A DNA stretch of 64,000 nt from an uncultured Candidatus Thioglobus sp. (lineage in GTDB: Bacteria > Pseudomonadota > Gammaproteobacteria > PS1 > Pseudothioglobaceae), in NCBI GenBank assembly GCA_900180385.1, contig FXLX01000001.1, positions 62,001-126,000 on the forward strand. Direction: 5' to 3'. Positions 20,257-30,692 of the stretch are shown here, piece after piece. The position numbers and the translations under genes were made by a program. Positions within the stretch are counted from its first letter, which is position 1. Each line of letters starts with the position of its first letter. Below the pieces are notes generated by a model, which was given only the letters and a program-made list of their open reading frames with translations, did not search any database and was not told the origin of the DNA.

Positions 20257-20891
20257 AAATATTCCTCAATAAAAGTTTTAAATTTTTGGTGTGACATAAT
20301 TTGCGTACCATCACAATTAAATGACATAGAAATGGTTGAATTAAATAAATTAATCACCGTTGAACGTAAATAATAGCCATCCAAATTTCTCAGTGCTGGA
20401 ATATGTTCAACGATATATTTAAGCTCATTTTCGTCTGTGAGTTGTTTCATAACCTGATTACGCTGATGAAATGCCGCTTGCCATTCGCCTGATAAATAAT
20501 CAAATGCTGGGTCGTGTTCGAGCATTTGATAATAACGCTTAATAAGTGCTTCTTTTTCATCCAATGCAATCATACCAAAGTGGTTAAAAACATAATCTGT
20601 CACAAGTAGATCTTCAGCCAAATGGATCTCAACATTAAATGGGTCAAATACGGATGAGGTTTTGATTTCGCCATTGTTAAGGCCAATAACAATTCGGTAG
20701 ATGCCAGTAGATAATAACAAGAACAAAATCACATCCATTAACTCATCAATGTTTTTATCGACAATATTATGCGTACGCTCTCGATTATAGACGCTGTCTT
20801 TTAAGCTTTCATCACCCTTAACACTACGCATTAGGTTTTCATCAAAACCGTATCCGACTAAGGCACTTTTTTTATTATCTCCAGTATTCAT
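20253..20891 (-). CDS. Hypothetical protein
   Basis: A 212-residue soluble protein with no family I recognise. It is acidic, largely helical, with a hydrophobic stretch at about 51-68 (LMDVILFLLLSTGIYRIVIG) that could be a buried helix. No signal peptide or known motif is seen. It overlaps the yceH-like gene by four bases and follows truB by 15 bases on the same strand, which suggests a transcript from the translation cluster into purD. Composition matches its neighbours, so recent transfer is not indicated. Confidence 0.75.
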   Translation of the reverse strand: MNTGDNKKSALVGYGFDENLMRSVKGDESLKDSVYNRERTHNIVDKNIDELMDVILFLLLSTGIYRIVIGLNNGEIKTSSVFDPFNVEIHLAEDLLVTDYVFNHFGMIALDEKEALIKRYYQMLEHDPAFDYLSGEWQAAFHQRNQVMKQLTDENELKYIVEHIPALRNLDGYYLRSTVINLFNSTISMSFNCDGTQIMSHQKFKTFIEEYL

Positions 20892-20906
20892 CTGATAAAT
20901 TATAGA

Positions 20907-21818
20907 TTAAACAAATAATCGTTTGGGCTGAATCATGCCGTCTTCAGACAATTCTCCAATGCCCAAAAATACTTGGTTTTGATCGAACAACTTCACTTTA
21001 TGTAATAGGCCTTGTCTATTACCAAGAACCGCGCGACCATATCGGACATCCTCAGCTTGTGAAGTTGTTAATATAATACTTTCTATTGTTGGTAGCATAT
21101 TTTCACTCGGAAAAATATGGCCATCTAATTGTTGGTAATCATCGGTTGCAAGTGCTTCCAATTCAGATAGCTTGATGGTTTCGCTAATATCAATATGTGC
21201 AAATCCTGTGCGTCTTAACTCAATCACATGCGCACCACAACCGAGTTGATCTCCAATATCTTGAATTAAACTACGAATATAAGTACCCTTTGAGCAGCTA
21301 ACATCGAGTGTCAGTATTCCATCTTCATAGCTAATAAAATCAATATTATGGATGGTCACTGGGCGAGCAGGGCGCTCAATTTCAATACCTTGTCGAGCTA
21401 GTTTATACAGAGGCTGGCCATCTTTTTTTAATGCTGAATACATAGGTGGTATTTGCAAAATATCACCTACAAAACTCATTGCGGATTTTTTGATAGCTGA
21501 TTCGCTTAAATGCTTGTATTCTTGGGTTTGGATAACTTCACCTTCACAATCAAGTGTATCAGTATTTTCACCAAGCTTGCCACGAACAAAATAACGCTTA
21601 TCGTCGTCAAGTAAGAATTGAGCCACTTTGGTTGCTTGACCTAAACAAATAGGCAATATGCCACTGGCAAGTGGATCCAAACTACCTGTATGTCCTGCCT
21701 TTTTAGCAAAGAAAAGTCGCTTAACTTTTTGTAAGGCGGCGTTTGAACTTAGACCTGTATCTTTATCTAATAGAACAATGCCGTTAATATTTCTGCCTTT
21801 AGCATTGCGCCGTGACAC
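20907..21818 (-). CDS. truB: tRNA pseudouridine55 synthase
   Basis: Makes pseudouridine 55 in the T-loop of tRNAs. The 303-residue protein has the catalytic Asp48 in AGHTGSLDPLASGILP, 'KRYFVRGKLGENTDTLD' and 'SCSKGTYIRSLIQD'. It starts with GTG at 21818, six bases after rbfA. It closes the metY-rimP-nusA-infB-rbfA-truB cluster; rpsO-pnp, which often follow, are absent here. Confidence 0.96.
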   Translation of the reverse strand: MSRRNAKGRNINGIVLLDKDTGLSSNAALQKVKRLFFAKKAGHTGSLDPLASGILPICLGQATKVAQFLLDDDKRYFVRGKLGENTDTLDCEGEVIQTQEYKHLSESAIKKSAMSFVGDILQIPPMYSALKKDGQPLYKLARQGIEIERPARPVTIHNIDFISYEDGILTLDVSCSKGTYIRSLIQDIGDQLGCGAHVIELRRTGFAHIDISETIKLSELEALATDDYQQLDGHIFPSENMLPTIESIILTTSQAEDVRYGRAVLGNRQGLLHKVKLFDQNQVFLGIGELSEDGMIQPKRLFV

Positions 21819-21824
21819 AGAACT

Positions 21825-22163
21825 TTATAGCTTAGCTAATAAATCGTCAATTCTTGCGCCTGTATTCGGAGCAGGATCAAAGATAAATCTAAGTGCTGGC
21901 GTATGACGTAAATCTATTGTTTTTGATAAACGCGAACGAAAAAAACCTGACGCTTTCGCCAATAAAGGCACAACAGCAGATTTGTCTTTTTCTGATACGG
22001 TGTAATATATTTTGGCAGCGCTCAAATCGCGACTGGTCAAAACATCAGTAATATTAATGCCGGCCAATCTTGGATCTTTAGTTTCATTTTTTAATAACGT
22101 CACCAACTCTCGACGAATCAATTCGTTAATACGTTCAATTCTAAATGAATCCTGTTGTTTCAT
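21825..22163 (-). CDS. rbfA: Ribosome-binding factor A
   Basis: KH-fold factor needed for late 16S rRNA 5'-end maturation and cold growth. The 112 residues show 'RIERINELIRREL', 'DPRLAGINITDVLTSRDLSAAKIYY' in two parts, and 'LRHTPALRFIFD'. It sits 6 bases downstream of infB and 6 upstream of truB, the standard order. Confidence 0.95.
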   Translation of the reverse strand: MKQQDSFRIERINELIRRELVTLLKNETKDPRLAGINITDVLTSRDLSAAKIYYTVSEKDKSAVVPLLAKASGFFRSRLSKTIDLRHTPALRFIFDPAPNTGARIDDLLAKL

Positions 22164-22169
22164 TGTGCG

Positions 22170-24611
22170 CTATAAAGTACGGGCAGTTTCAATGCGCTCA
22201 AATACTTCGATTTGATCACCTGGCTGAACATCATTATAATTCGCAACACCAATACCACACTCAGTACCTGATTTAACTTCCTTAACATCATCCTTAAAGC
22301 GTCTCAATGATTCTAACTCACCTTCGAAGATTACCACACTATCACGTAGTACACGAATTGGCGAGTCTTTTCTAACCACACCCTCTTCAACCATACAACC
22401 AGCAATATCGCCCAATTTTTGCGAACGGAATACATCTTTAACATTGGCAATACCAATAATATTTTCACTCAATGCAGGGCTTAATAAGCCACTCATGATT
22501 GCCTTAACGTCATCAATTAGGTTATAGATAATTGAGTAATATTCAATGCGAACACCTTCATTATCAGCCGTTCTGCGCGCAACTGCATCGGCACGTACAT
22601 TAAAACCAAGCACCAATGCACCTGAGGTTGCCGCTAAGTTAATATCAGTATTGTTAATACCACCAACACCACTAGATACCACTTTAACTCTAACTTCGTC
22701 AGTTGATAATTCTTCTAACGCCTCAACCAATGCTTGTGCTGAACCGCGAACATCTGACTTAAGCAGTACATTAACCGTTGACACATCACCTTCTTCCATC
22801 TTCTGCAAGAAGTCTTGCATTTTAGAAGCTTGCTGTTTCTGTAATTCTGCTTCGCGTTCTTTAGCTTTTCTAAAATCAGCAACTTCACGTGCCTTACGCT
22901 CAGATTCAACAACCAGCACTTCATCACCAGAATTTGGCACACCAGATAAACCTAGTACTTCAACTGGCATTGATGGACCTGCTTCTTTAAGTACATTACC
23001 TTGATTGTCTACAATTTGTTTAACTTTGCCGTATTCCAAGCCAGCAATCATAATATCGCCTTTTTTCAAGGTGCCTGATTGAACTAGAATTGTAGTCACC
23101 TTGCCTCGACCTTTTTCTAATCGTGCTTCAAGCACCGTACCATTAGCAGGTGCTTTAATCACAGCGGAAAATTCTAATACTTCTGCTGTTAATGAAATCG
23201 CTTCAAGCAGTGCATCAATGCCTTCACCGGTATGAGCTGATACTGGAATCATCATCACATCGCCACCCCAGTCTTCTGAAATAACATCATGTGTTGATAG
23301 CACCTGCTTAATCTTATCAAGATCAGCACCCTCTTTATCAATTTTGTTAATCGCAACAATAACTGGAACGCCGGCCTTTTTAGAATGCTTAATTGACTCA
23401 ATCGTCTGTGGCATAACGCCATCATCTGCAGCAACCACCAAAATAATAATGTCTGTTACATTGGCACCACGTGAGCGCATTTTTGAAAACGCAGCATGTC
23501 CTGGAGTGTCAATAAAAGTAATCTTGCCATTAGCTGTATCAACCTGATAAGAGCCAATATGCTGAGTAATTCCACCTGCCTCACCATCTGCCACTTTGGC
23601 TTTACGAATGTAATCAAGCAATGATGTCTTACCATGATCAACATGGCCCATGATAGTTACCACCGGCGGCCTTGGACTTTCGTTACCAGTCGGCTTTGCT
23701 TTTTCAATCATTGTATCTTCGATTGTTTCTTCAGCGCTAACCACGCCTTTATGGCCCATTTCTTCAACCACTAATAATGCAGTATCTTGATCAATAACGT
23801 CATTTAGCGTTACCATTACACCCATGCCCATAAGTACTTTTAATACTTCACCAGCTTTGGTTGCCATTTTTTGTGCCAAATCACCAACTTTAATATTGTC
23901 AGGAACAGCAACATCATAAATTACCTTTTCAACTGGCTTTTGGAAACCGTGCTGTGCTTGCTCATCTTGAACCTTTTGACTTAAACGCGTTCTATCTTTT
24001 TTCTTAAGTCTACGATTCGGATTATGTCTTGCTACATGCAGTTGTTTTCTGCGACCAGCAGTATTGCCACTTGATGGCGCTTTATGTAAGCGCTTAGGCT
24101 TTTGATCTTCTGCTTTCTTTTCAGCTACTTTTTTAGCAACCTCTTGCTCTTTTTCTTCTTTTTGCTCTTGCTTGACATCTTCTTGTTGATTTTTTAATGT
24201 ATCAGCTTGCTCTTTTTGTAAGCGTGTCATCTCAAGGCGTTTAGCATCTTGTACTAATAATTTTTCATCAGCATCACGGCCCGCATCTAGTGTTGCTTGT
24301 GCTGCTAAAGCTACTTCATTAACAACTTCTTCTTCAACAGCTGCAACTTGCTTAACGCGTTTTTTCTTGACTTGCACCTTAATGCCATCGCCCGTTTTAC
24401 TGCTTGATTTACCGCTTAGCTTACGTGAAACTGAGATGCTAGATTTGCTTGATGAGCGTTTTGACAAACTACCCATTAAAATTTTTCTTTCCTCAGCAGA
24501 GATTCCTGAATCAGCTTTTTTGCCTTCAATGCCGGCGCTCGCTAGAATTGTAATCACCTCATCAGGTGTCTTTTTCAGAAGTTTAGATAATGTTTCAACT
24601 GTATGTGCCAT
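22170..24611 (-). CDS. infB: Translation initiation factor IF-2
   Basis: GTPase delivering initiator tRNA to the 30S subunit. The 813-residue protein has an N-terminal IF2 domain (1-50), a long charged Lys/Glu linker (about 100-215), and a G domain with G1 [11 protein letters not shown]3 DTPGHAAF and G4 NKID, followed by domains II-IV and a C-terminal '[17 protein letters not shown]'. Spacing to nusA upstream is 56 bases, without an obvious terminator. Confidence 0.97.
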   Translation of the reverse strand: MAHTVETLSKLLKKTPDEVITILASAGIEGKKADSGISAEERKILMGSLSKRSSSKSSISVSRKLSGKSSSKTGDGIKVQVKKKRVKQVAAVEEEVVNEVALAAQATLDAGRDADEKLLVQDAKRLEMTRLQKEQADTLKNQQEDVKQEQKEEKEQEVAKKVAEKKAEDQKPKRLHKAPSSGNTAGRRKQLHVARHNPNRRLKKKDRTRLSQKVQDEQAQHGFQKPVEKVIYDVAVPDNIKVGDLAQKMATKAGEVLKVLMGMGVMVTLNDVIDQDTALLVVEEMGHKGVVSAEETIEDTMIEKAKPTGNESPRPPVVTIMGHVDHGKTSLLDYIRKAKVADGEAGGITQHIGSYQVDTANGKITFIDTPGHAAFSKMRSRGANVTDIIILVVAADDGVMPQTIESIKHSKKAGVPVIVAINKIDKEGADLDKIKQVLSTHDVISEDWGGDVMMIPVSAHTGEGIDALLEAISLTAEVLEFSAVIKAPANGTVLEARLEKGRGKVTTILVQSGTLKKGDIMIAGLEYGKVKQIVDNQGNVLKEAGPSMPVEVLGLSGVPNSGDEVLVVESERKAREVADFRKAKEREAELQKQQASKMQDFLQKMEEGDVSTVNVLLKSDVRGSAQALVEALEELSTDEVRVKVVSSGVGGINNTDINLAATSGALVLGFNVRADAVARRTADNEGVRIEYYSIIYNLIDDVKAIMSGLLSPALSENIIGIANVKDVFRSQKLGDIAGCMVEEGVVRKDSPIRVLRDSVVIFEGELESLRRFKDDVKEVKSGTECGIGVANYNDVQPGDQIEVFERIETARTL

Positions 24612-24667
24612 AGTGCTTGCCTATTTTTTTGTAATGATTAATTTAGCGCTTTTCTTACTGCTATTTA

Positions 24668-26143
24668 TTAATCGAACCATCCTTCGTTTTCTCTTGCTGT
24701 CATGATAACACCTGAGGCTTTTTCTTTGTCCATAACTTGAACTTCAAGCAACTCATCGATAGATAATTCTGCTAGATCTTCAACGGTTGTGATTTCAGCT
24801 TCAATTAATGCGTCAGCCAAATCTTCATCAACACCTTCAACGCTCATTAGCACTTCAGAGGCATCAGCATCACCCAACGCTTGTACTAACTGCGCATCAG
24901 CTGCACGTTCTTGTAATTCTTCAACCATTGAGGCATCGAACTCTTCAATGTTTTCTAATACTTTTGAATCTACATCAGCAATATCACTCACTGTTGCAAA
25001 ACCCTCTTCTAATAAAACGCCGGCCACTTCGCTATCTACACCAAGCTTATCAGCTAATTTTTCGCTGGCTTTTTGCGACTCTTCTGCTTGTTTTTCATCT
25101 GCCTCTGCAGTTGACATAACACTCAGTTTCCAGCCAGTTAAGCGTGCTGCTAATTTAATATTTTGACCACTACGACCAATCGCAAGCGCCAGTTGATCTT
25201 CTTCAACAGCAATGTCCATTGCATTACGATCTTCATCAACAATAATAGAGCTAACTTCTGCTGGTGCCATTGCATTAATAACGAACTGTGCTGGATCTTC
25301 ATCCCATAGAATAATATCAACACGCTCGCCATTTAGTTCGTTTGAAACTGCTTGAACACGTGCGCCACGCATACCAATACAAGAGCCAATTGGATCTAAG
25401 CGTTTGTCTTTAGCCTTTACTGCTAATTTTGAACGTAAACCTGGGTCTCTAGCACCACCCATAATTTCAATCACACCTTCAGAAATTTCAGGAACTTCCA
25501 TTGCAAATAGTTCAATCATCATTTCTGGCACAGTACGTGATAGGAAAATTTGTGCACCACGAACTGAAGACTTAACTTCTTTAATATAGGCCCTTAATCG
25601 ATCATTTTTACGTACTGATTCGTTTGGAATTAAATCAAATTTAGAGATCATGCCGTCAACACCGCCCATGTCAACATAAACATTGCCGCGATCAACACGT
25701 TTCACCGTTACCATAATTACTTCGCCCACACGCTTGGTGTAGTCTTCAACGATTACTTCTCTTTCAGCTTCGCGTACTTTTTGGATAATAACTTGCTTAA
25801 CAATTTGTGCTGCAATACGACCAAATTCTTCAGTTGCAATTGGCTCACGTACAAAATCATCAATGGCAACACCGCCTGCATCTTTTTCATAAATATGAAG
25901 TTCAGTATCAAATGGTGTACCGTCATCGTCAACAAAGTTCTCTTTATCGTCAATAACCATCCACTGTCTAAAGGTATGGAATTCGCCGGTTTTACGGTCA
26001 ATTTCTACATGAGCATCAATTTCTTTACGCTTTTTGGTGGCGACTGCTAATGCCTCTTCTAATGATTCAAATACATCCTCTTTGGTGATGTTTTTTTCAT
26101 TAGAGATTGCCTCAACCATCAAAAATAATTCTTTACCGTCCAT
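24668..26143 (-). CDS. nusA: Transcription termination/antitermination factor NusA
   Basis: Binds RNA polymerase and nascent RNA, controls pausing, termination and antitermination. The 491 residues contain the N-terminal polymerase-binding domain, S1 domain (VGEVIMVTVKRVDRGNVYVD), two KH domains (GSCIGMRGARVQAV; AIGRSGQNIKLAARLTGW) and two acidic C-terminal AR repeats ('LADALIEAEITTVEDLAEL'). It is 9 bases downstream of rimP. Confidence 0.97.
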   Translation of the reverse strand: MDGKELFLMVEAISNEKNITKEDVFESLEEALAVATKKRKEIDAHVEIDRKTGEFHTFRQWMVIDDKENFVDDDGTPFDTELHIYEKDAGGVAIDDFVREPIATEEFGRIAAQIVKQVIIQKVREAEREVIVEDYTKRVGEVIMVTVKRVDRGNVYVDMGGVDGMISKFDLIPNESVRKNDRLRAYIKEVKSSVRGAQIFLSRTVPEMMIELFAMEVPEISEGVIEIMGGARDPGLRSKLAVKAKDKRLDPIGSCIGMRGARVQAVSNELNGERVDIILWDEDPAQFVINAMAPAEVSSIIVDEDRNAMDIAVEEDQLALAIGRSGQNIKLAARLTGWKLSVMSTAEADEKQAEESQKASEKLADKLGVDSEVAGVLLEEGFATVSDIADVDSKVLENIEEFDASMVEELQERAADAQLVQALGDADASEVLMSVEGVDEDLADALIEAEITTVEDLAELSIDELLEVQVMDKEKASGVIMTARENEGWFD

Positions 26144-26152
26144 GTTTTTCTC

Positions 26153-26614
26153 CTAAAAATCAGCGACTAAATTCGCTTTTTCAATCATATCAATGTCCAA
26201 TGTTACTGGACCTAATTCTGTTACTAGCTCTATGCTATTGTTTAATTCACTCACACTGCCAATCGCACCTTTAAATTTACGCTGACCATTAATTGGTCTA
26301 ACCATACGTAGCTTTATGTCGTTACCCAAAAAACGCTGGTAATGACTAATATTAAATAATGGTCGCTCAATACCGGGCGAAGACACTTCTAAATTATATT
26401 GGCTCGCAATTGGATCTTCAACATCAAAAATAGCACTTAATTGGTGCGATGCCTTTTCACAGTCCTCAATGCCAATACCCTGTTCAGTATCAATAAAAAT
26501 TCGTAAAGTGCTGTGCTTACCGCTGGCAACATATTCAATGCCTACCAGTTCATAACCCATATCTTCCAATACAGGTGCGATTAAATTGGTAATTTTGTCT
26601 GTAATATTTGCCAT
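26153..26614 (-). CDS. rimP: Ribosome maturation factor RimP
   Basis: Needed for 30S subunit maturation. The 153 residues show 'LEDMGYELVGIEYV', 'IDTEQGIGIEDCEKASHQLS', and 'YNLEVSSPGIERPLF', all typical. It is first in the rimP-nusA-infB-rbfA-truB series and is preceded by initiator tRNA and a hairpin, as in the metY operon of other gammaproteobacteria. Confidence 0.96.
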   Translation of the reverse strand: MANITDKITNLIAPVLEDMGYELVGIEYVASGKHSTLRIFIDTEQGIGIEDCEKASHQLSAIFDVEDPIASQYNLEVSSPGIERPLFNISHYQRFLGNDIKLRMVRPINGQRKFKGAIGSVSELNNSIELVTELGPVTLDIDMIEKANLVADF

Positions 26615-26647
26615 CTAAATTTGCCTATCCTATTTTTTCTACATAAC

Positions 26648-26673
26648 AAAAACCCCCTAGAAAGGGGGTTTTT
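26648..26673 (-). terminator. Hairpin terminator between initiator tRNA and rimP
   Basis: AAAAACCCCC / GGGGGTTTTT forms a 10-bp perfect stem with a 6-nt loop, giving a T5 run on both strands. It lies between the tRNA 3' end and rimP and would partially separate tRNA from messenger synthesis. Confidence 0.85.
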
Positions 26674-26718
26674 GCTTGCTTTTTCTTCAATTATACAAAT
26701 TGAATTAAAGACTTTATT

Positions 26719-26795
<77 letters not shown>

Positions 26796-27169
26796 CTAAG
26801 TGGTGAGATGATACGCTGTTATTAGTAACTTGTCTAGTCTATTTTATCACTTTGGGGAATTATTACAAATGTGATTGGCTAACGTTGCCCGCACCATGCA
26901 CTGTTATTTCAAATCCTTGGGACAACAGATGTTTGACATACAGTTGATTATAAATAAAGAAAAATACAATGTTTGCCAAACCTAGTGTCAAAATACACAA
27001 TGGAAACATGAGTAAAAAAACTTCCAATCACGTCGATAAATAGCTGGGCAAAAAAACAAGCATAACGACGTCCAAGAGAACCCTACAGGGACAAACCTTA
27101 CTTCTTTAGTTTGTGAATGTTCTAGTGTTAGGGTTGTGTATGCAAAGGTCTCAATTTATAATAACCATT
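26796..27169. mobile_element. Spacer with a solo IS5-type end
   Basis: The 374-bp spacer before gshB has no credible gene. At 27139-27152 it contains TATGCAAAGGTCTC, the reverse complement of the 14-bp end GAGACCTTTGCATA found at 42205-42218 next to a transposase stump. So a right end of the same IS5-type element remains here, 18 bases before the gshB start. I cannot read transposase sequence in the rest of the spacer. Confidence 0.6.
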
Positions 27170-28126
27170 ATGAAACTAATCAAAATCGGCGTATTGATGG
27201 ATGACATCAAAAACATCAAACCCCACAAAGACTCTTCTTTGGCAATGATGCTTGAGGCAAGCAGACGTCACTGGGAGATTTATACATTTGACTCTAGCAA
27301 TCTATTCGCCCAAGAGGGGCAAGTTCTAGCAACTTGTGCAAAAACTCGTGTGTTTGACGACACCACTCATTGGTATGAACAAGAGCCAAAAGCAGACTTA
27401 CCACTTGATGATTTTGACGTCATCTTAATGCGTAAAGATCCGCCTTTTGATATGAACTATATCTACGCTACTTATTTTCTAGAGCAAGCTGAAAGCAAGG
27501 GCGTACTTGTGGTTAATAAAGCCCAGTCTTTGCGCGATGCCAATGAAAAATTATTTGCGCTAAATTTTCCTCACTGTATCGCCAAAACTTTGGTTAGTAG
27601 TAATAAAGATCGACTGAAAGCTTTTATTAAAACCCAAATTGTTAGTGTGGTTAAGCCACTTGACGGCATGGGTGGTAAGGATATTTTTAAGCTTGAATGG
27701 GGTGATGGCAATATTGATGAAGTACTTGATTACATTACCCATCAAGGCAGTACACCAATCATGGCTCAGGAATTTTTGCCTGAAATAGCCCAAGGCGACA
27801 AACGTATTTTACTAATTAATGGCAAGCCTATTGATTACGCATTAGCGCGACTGCCTGCTGAAGGTAGCTTTAAAGGTAATTTAGCCGCAGGCGCTACTGG
27901 CGTTGGTCAGCCACTCTCTGACAGAGATCGATATCTATGCGAGCAAATTTCACCCACTCTAAAAGCCAAAGGCTTGATGTTTATTGGCCTTGATGTGATT
28001 GGTGATTATATTACTGAAATTAACGTCACCAGCCCAACTTGCATTCGCGAGCTGGATGAGCAATTCAATCTAAATATTGCTGGTGTATTGTTCGATGAAA
28101 TTGAGCGAAAACTAGCTAGAAAATAA
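27170..28126 (+). CDS. gshB: Glutathione synthetase
   Basis: ATP-grasp enzyme joining gamma-glutamylcysteine and glycine. I take the ATG at 27170 (318 residues, the usual length): the family N-terminus MKLIKIGVLMDDIKNIKP starts there, while the longer frame reads into the IS end. Motifs: 'VILMRKDPPFDMNYIYATY', 'VVKPLDGMGGKDIF', 'FIGLDVIGDYITEINVTSPT'. The last 15 bases overlap the convergent crcB. Confidence 0.95.
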   Translation: MKLIKIGVLMDDIKNIKPHKDSSLAMMLEASRRHWEIYTFDSSNLFAQEGQVLATCAKTRVFDDTTHWYEQEPKADLPLDDFDVILMRKDPPFDMNYIYATYFLEQAESKGVLVVNKAQSLRDANEKLFALNFPHCIAKTLVSSNKDRLKAFIKTQIVSVVKPLDGMGGKDIFKLEWGDGNIDEVLDYITHQGSTPIMAQEFLPEIAQGDKRILLINGKPIDYALARLPAEGSFKGNLAAGATGVGQPLSDRDRYLCEQISPTLKAKGLMFIGLDVIGDYITEINVTSPTCIRELDEQFNLNIAGVLFDEIERKLARK

Positions 28127-28504
28127 ATATCGAGTCAATGCTACGCCTGCACCTGCAGCTGCCAAAGACAACAGCACATTAAGCAAAATATTAATTCCAG
28201 CCTGACCATAGTGACCCAAGCTGATCATCTCTACCGACTCCCATGACAAGGTTGACATAGTTGTTAATGAGCCGGTTAAGCCGATCAAAAGCAACAAACG
28301 ATATGCCTCATGCAAAGCTGCCTTTTCCAAAACCACCACCACCAAAATACCCGCTAAGAACGAGCCGATAATATTCGCACTCAAGGTGCCATATGGAAAT
28401 GATGAGCCCATCGTAGCATTCATAAATTGAGTCAGATAATAGCGTACGCTAGCGCCAATAGTAGCACCTGCACCAATGGCTAAAATAGTGGGCAATAATG
28501 TCAT
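28112..28504 (-). CDS. crcB: Fluoride ion channel CrcB
   Basis: Small four-helix membrane protein of the Fluc family that exports fluoride as a dual-topology dimer. At 130 residues it has the N-terminal 'GAGATIGASVRYYLTQFM', 'PYGTLSANIIGSFLAG' with the channel asparagine, and the 'GSLTTMSTLSWE' pore motif. The start overlaps the rarA stop. No fluoride riboswitch is visible because it is inside an operon. Confidence 0.93.
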   Translation of the reverse strand: MTLLPTILAIGAGATIGASVRYYLTQFMNATMGSSFPYGTLSANIIGSFLAGILVVVVLEKAALHEAYRLLLLIGLTGSLTTMSTLSWESVEMISLGHYGQAGINILLNVLLSLAAAGAGVALTRYLFSS

Positions 28505-29742
28505 GATTCTCCTCGTATTTTTCTAAGCTTTTCTGCAATTTTAATCTCTAAGCCTCGGTCAGTTGGCACATAATAACTCTGCTCTCCTAGCGCTTGTGGA
28601 AAATAGCTCTGACCATAACTAATGCCGTCAGCTTCATCATGTGCATAACGATACCCCTGTCCATAACCCAAATCACTCATCAATCCTGTTGGTGCGTTAC
28701 ACAAGTGCTTTGGTACTGGTAAATCGCCCGTTTGTTTAGCATCAATCATAGCCTGATTAAAGGCCTTGTAAACCGCATTGGATTTAGGTGCAACGGCACA
28801 ATAAACTGCTGCTTGTGCAATGGCTCGATTACCCTCTTTGTCGCCCAATCGTTCAAATACGTTCCAAGCATTTAAGGTAATTTCTAACGCTCTTGGATCA
28901 GCATTACCAATATCTTCTGAAGCAATTGCGAGCAATCGCCTGGCAATGGTTTTTGAATCGCAACCACTCACCAGCATTCTGGCCATCCAATACAAGGCGC
29001 CATCTGGGGATGAGCCACGTACTGACTTATGAAAGGCCGATAGTTGCTGATAAAAAATATCACCACCCTTGTCAAAACTAGCCACTTTGTCTTGTAAAAA
29101 TTGATCAATGTTTTTCTCATCCAACTGACTTAATTTTGCTTGATCAATTTTTTCAACAATATTGATTAGTCGTCTACCGTCGCCACCACTACTGACCACA
29201 ATCTTTTCTTGAGAGGTTTGGTCCAATGTCAGTTTTAAGTGCTCAAGACTGCGCTGTAATATTTGCATGAGGCCGACTTCGTCTAACGATTCCAACACAT
29301 AAACACTAACGCGTGATAACAAGGCTCTATTCAGTTCAAACGATGGATTCTCTGTTGTAGCGCCAATTAAAGTGATTAAGCCAGACTCAATATGCGGCAA
29401 AAAAGCATCTTGCTGAGCCTTGTTAAATCTGTGAATTTCATCCACAAACAACACTGTTGGCTGACCTATATTTTGATATTTTTTGGCATTTTCAATCACT
29501 GTGCGTAATTCTTTAACACCATCTAACACTGCACTAAGCTGTACAAAATAACCCTCAACTTGAGCACACATAATGCGCGCTAAGGTGGTTTTCCCCACAC
29601 CCGATGGGCCCCACAAAATCATTGAATGCAATTGTTTATTATTGATTGATTGTTTAAGCGGGTGTGCATCATTTAATAAATGCTGTTGAGAACAAAAGGT
29701 TTCTAAATTATCGGGTCTTAATATTTCTGCAAGTGGCTTCAT
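28501..29742 (-). CDS. rarA: Replication-associated recombination protein RarA (MgsA)
   Basis: AAA+ ATPase related to clamp loaders that acts at stalled forks. The 413 residues have 'LRPDNLETFCSQQHLL', Walker A GPSGVGKTT, Walker B 'VLFVDEIHRF', sensor 1 'LIGATTENPSFELN', and C-terminal tetramerisation region with 'YRYAHDEADGIS'. It overlaps apbE upstream and crcB downstream by four bases each. Confidence 0.95.
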   Translation of the reverse strand: MKPLAEILRPDNLETFCSQQHLLNDAHPLKQSINNKQLHSMILWGPSGVGKTTLARIMCAQVEGYFVQLSAVLDGVKELRTVIENAKKYQNIGQPTVLFVDEIHRFNKAQQDAFLPHIESGLITLIGATTENPSFELNRALLSRVSVYVLESLDEVGLMQILQRSLEHLKLTLDQTSQEKIVVSSGGDGRRLINIVEKIDQAKLSQLDEKNIDQFLQDKVASFDKGGDIFYQQLSAFHKSVRGSSPDGALYWMARMLVSGCDSKTIARRLLAIASEDIGNADPRALEITLNAWNVFERLGDKEGNRAIAQAAVYCAVAPKSNAVYKAFNQAMIDAKQTGDLPVPKHLCNAPTGLMSDLGYGQGYRYAHDEADGISYGQSYFPQALGEQSYYVPTDRGLEIKIAEKLRKIRGES

Positions 29743-30680
29743 AAGCCTATTTTAACGATATTTTTAGATAAGCAGGGCGTGTCACATTTTTCTAAAATTA
29801 GCACTGTTTTTAAGTTTAGTCGTTGCGCTAGCTCAATGGCTTTTTCGCTACCCATTGACATCATTGCCGTGGCATAAGCATCCGCCAAAAGATTACTTTG
29901 ATGAATAACACTGGCTGAGAATAAATCACTATTCACAGGCAAACCCGTATGTGGATCAAGAATATGAGCATAGCGCTCACCCTCCCAAACAAAATATTGC
30001 CTATAATTTCCTGAGGTGGCAATTGACTCATTGGCCAGCTTAATTTCAACAGGCGCTTGCCCCACAGGCGCTTCAATACCAATCGTCCAACCGCCTTTAA
30101 CTTTAATCTCGCCACCAATTTCCAACATAAATCGTTCAACACCCTGCTGATCTAACAACTTATAAATCTCATCTACTGCGTAGCCTTTGGCAATTGCTGA
30201 TAGGTTTAAATCGATATCAACTTGCTTACTGAATGTTTGCCCTTCTAGGGTTGTTTTAGAGATCGAAGAGTTAAGTAGTGCTTTAGCAATCATCGCTCTG
30301 TCTGGTTTTGTGAGAACTTCTGTTACGCCAAAACCCCATGCATCAATTAACCGACCAAGACCTGGATCAAAATAGCCATCGGTTTGTTGCTGCACTTTAA
30401 TTGCCAAGCTTAACACTTGGGACAGTTCTGTTGATAATAGTATCGGATGATTTGTTGGCTGACGATTAAGCTGGGACAATTCTGAAAACTTATCCCAGCT
30501 AGAAAAAACTCGGTTGATTTGGTCAAGGCGTAAATCAACTTGTTGTTGATCAATCTCAAGGCCCTGACCTTTAATGAGATAAGTTGTGCCCATGGTTTTG
30601 CCAAACACCTGCTCAAGCGCTTGATTTTGGCTGCAACCCGTTAAGCTTAAAAAGAGAAGAATGATCAGTCGCTTAGGCAT
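29739..30680 (-). CDS. apbE: FAD:protein FMN transferase ApbE
   Basis: Periplasmic enzyme that attaches FMN to threonine in flavoproteins such as RnfG or NqrC. A lipoprotein signal ends in LSLTGC (Cys16). Motifs: 'GKTMGTTYLIKG', the 'AIAKGYAVDEI' segment, and 'LADAYATAMMSMG' with the Mg/flavin-binding D-x-x-x-T. The 313-residue length fits. Its start is only 12 bases from the divergent mltB start, so promoters must lie inside coding DNA. Confidence 0.93.
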   Translation of the reverse strand: MPKRLIILLFLSLTGCSQNQALEQVFGKTMGTTYLIKGQGLEIDQQQVDLRLDQINRVFSSWDKFSELSQLNRQPTNHPILLSTELSQVLSLAIKVQQQTDGYFDPGLGRLIDAWGFGVTEVLTKPDRAMIAKALLNSSISKTTLEGQTFSKQVDIDLNLSAIAKGYAVDEIYKLLDQQGVERFMLEIGGEIKVKGGWTIGIEAPVGQAPVEIKLANESIATSGNYRQYFVWEGERYAHILDPHTGLPVNSDLFSASVIHQSNLLADAYATAMMSMGSEKAIELAQRLNLKTVLILEKCDTPCLSKNIVKIGL

Positions 30681-30692
30681 TATAATTTTGTC

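Noticed and set aside
28112..28504. Fluoride riboswitch for crcB
   Set aside because: crcB overlaps rarA and no conserved riboswitch sequence precedes the operon.
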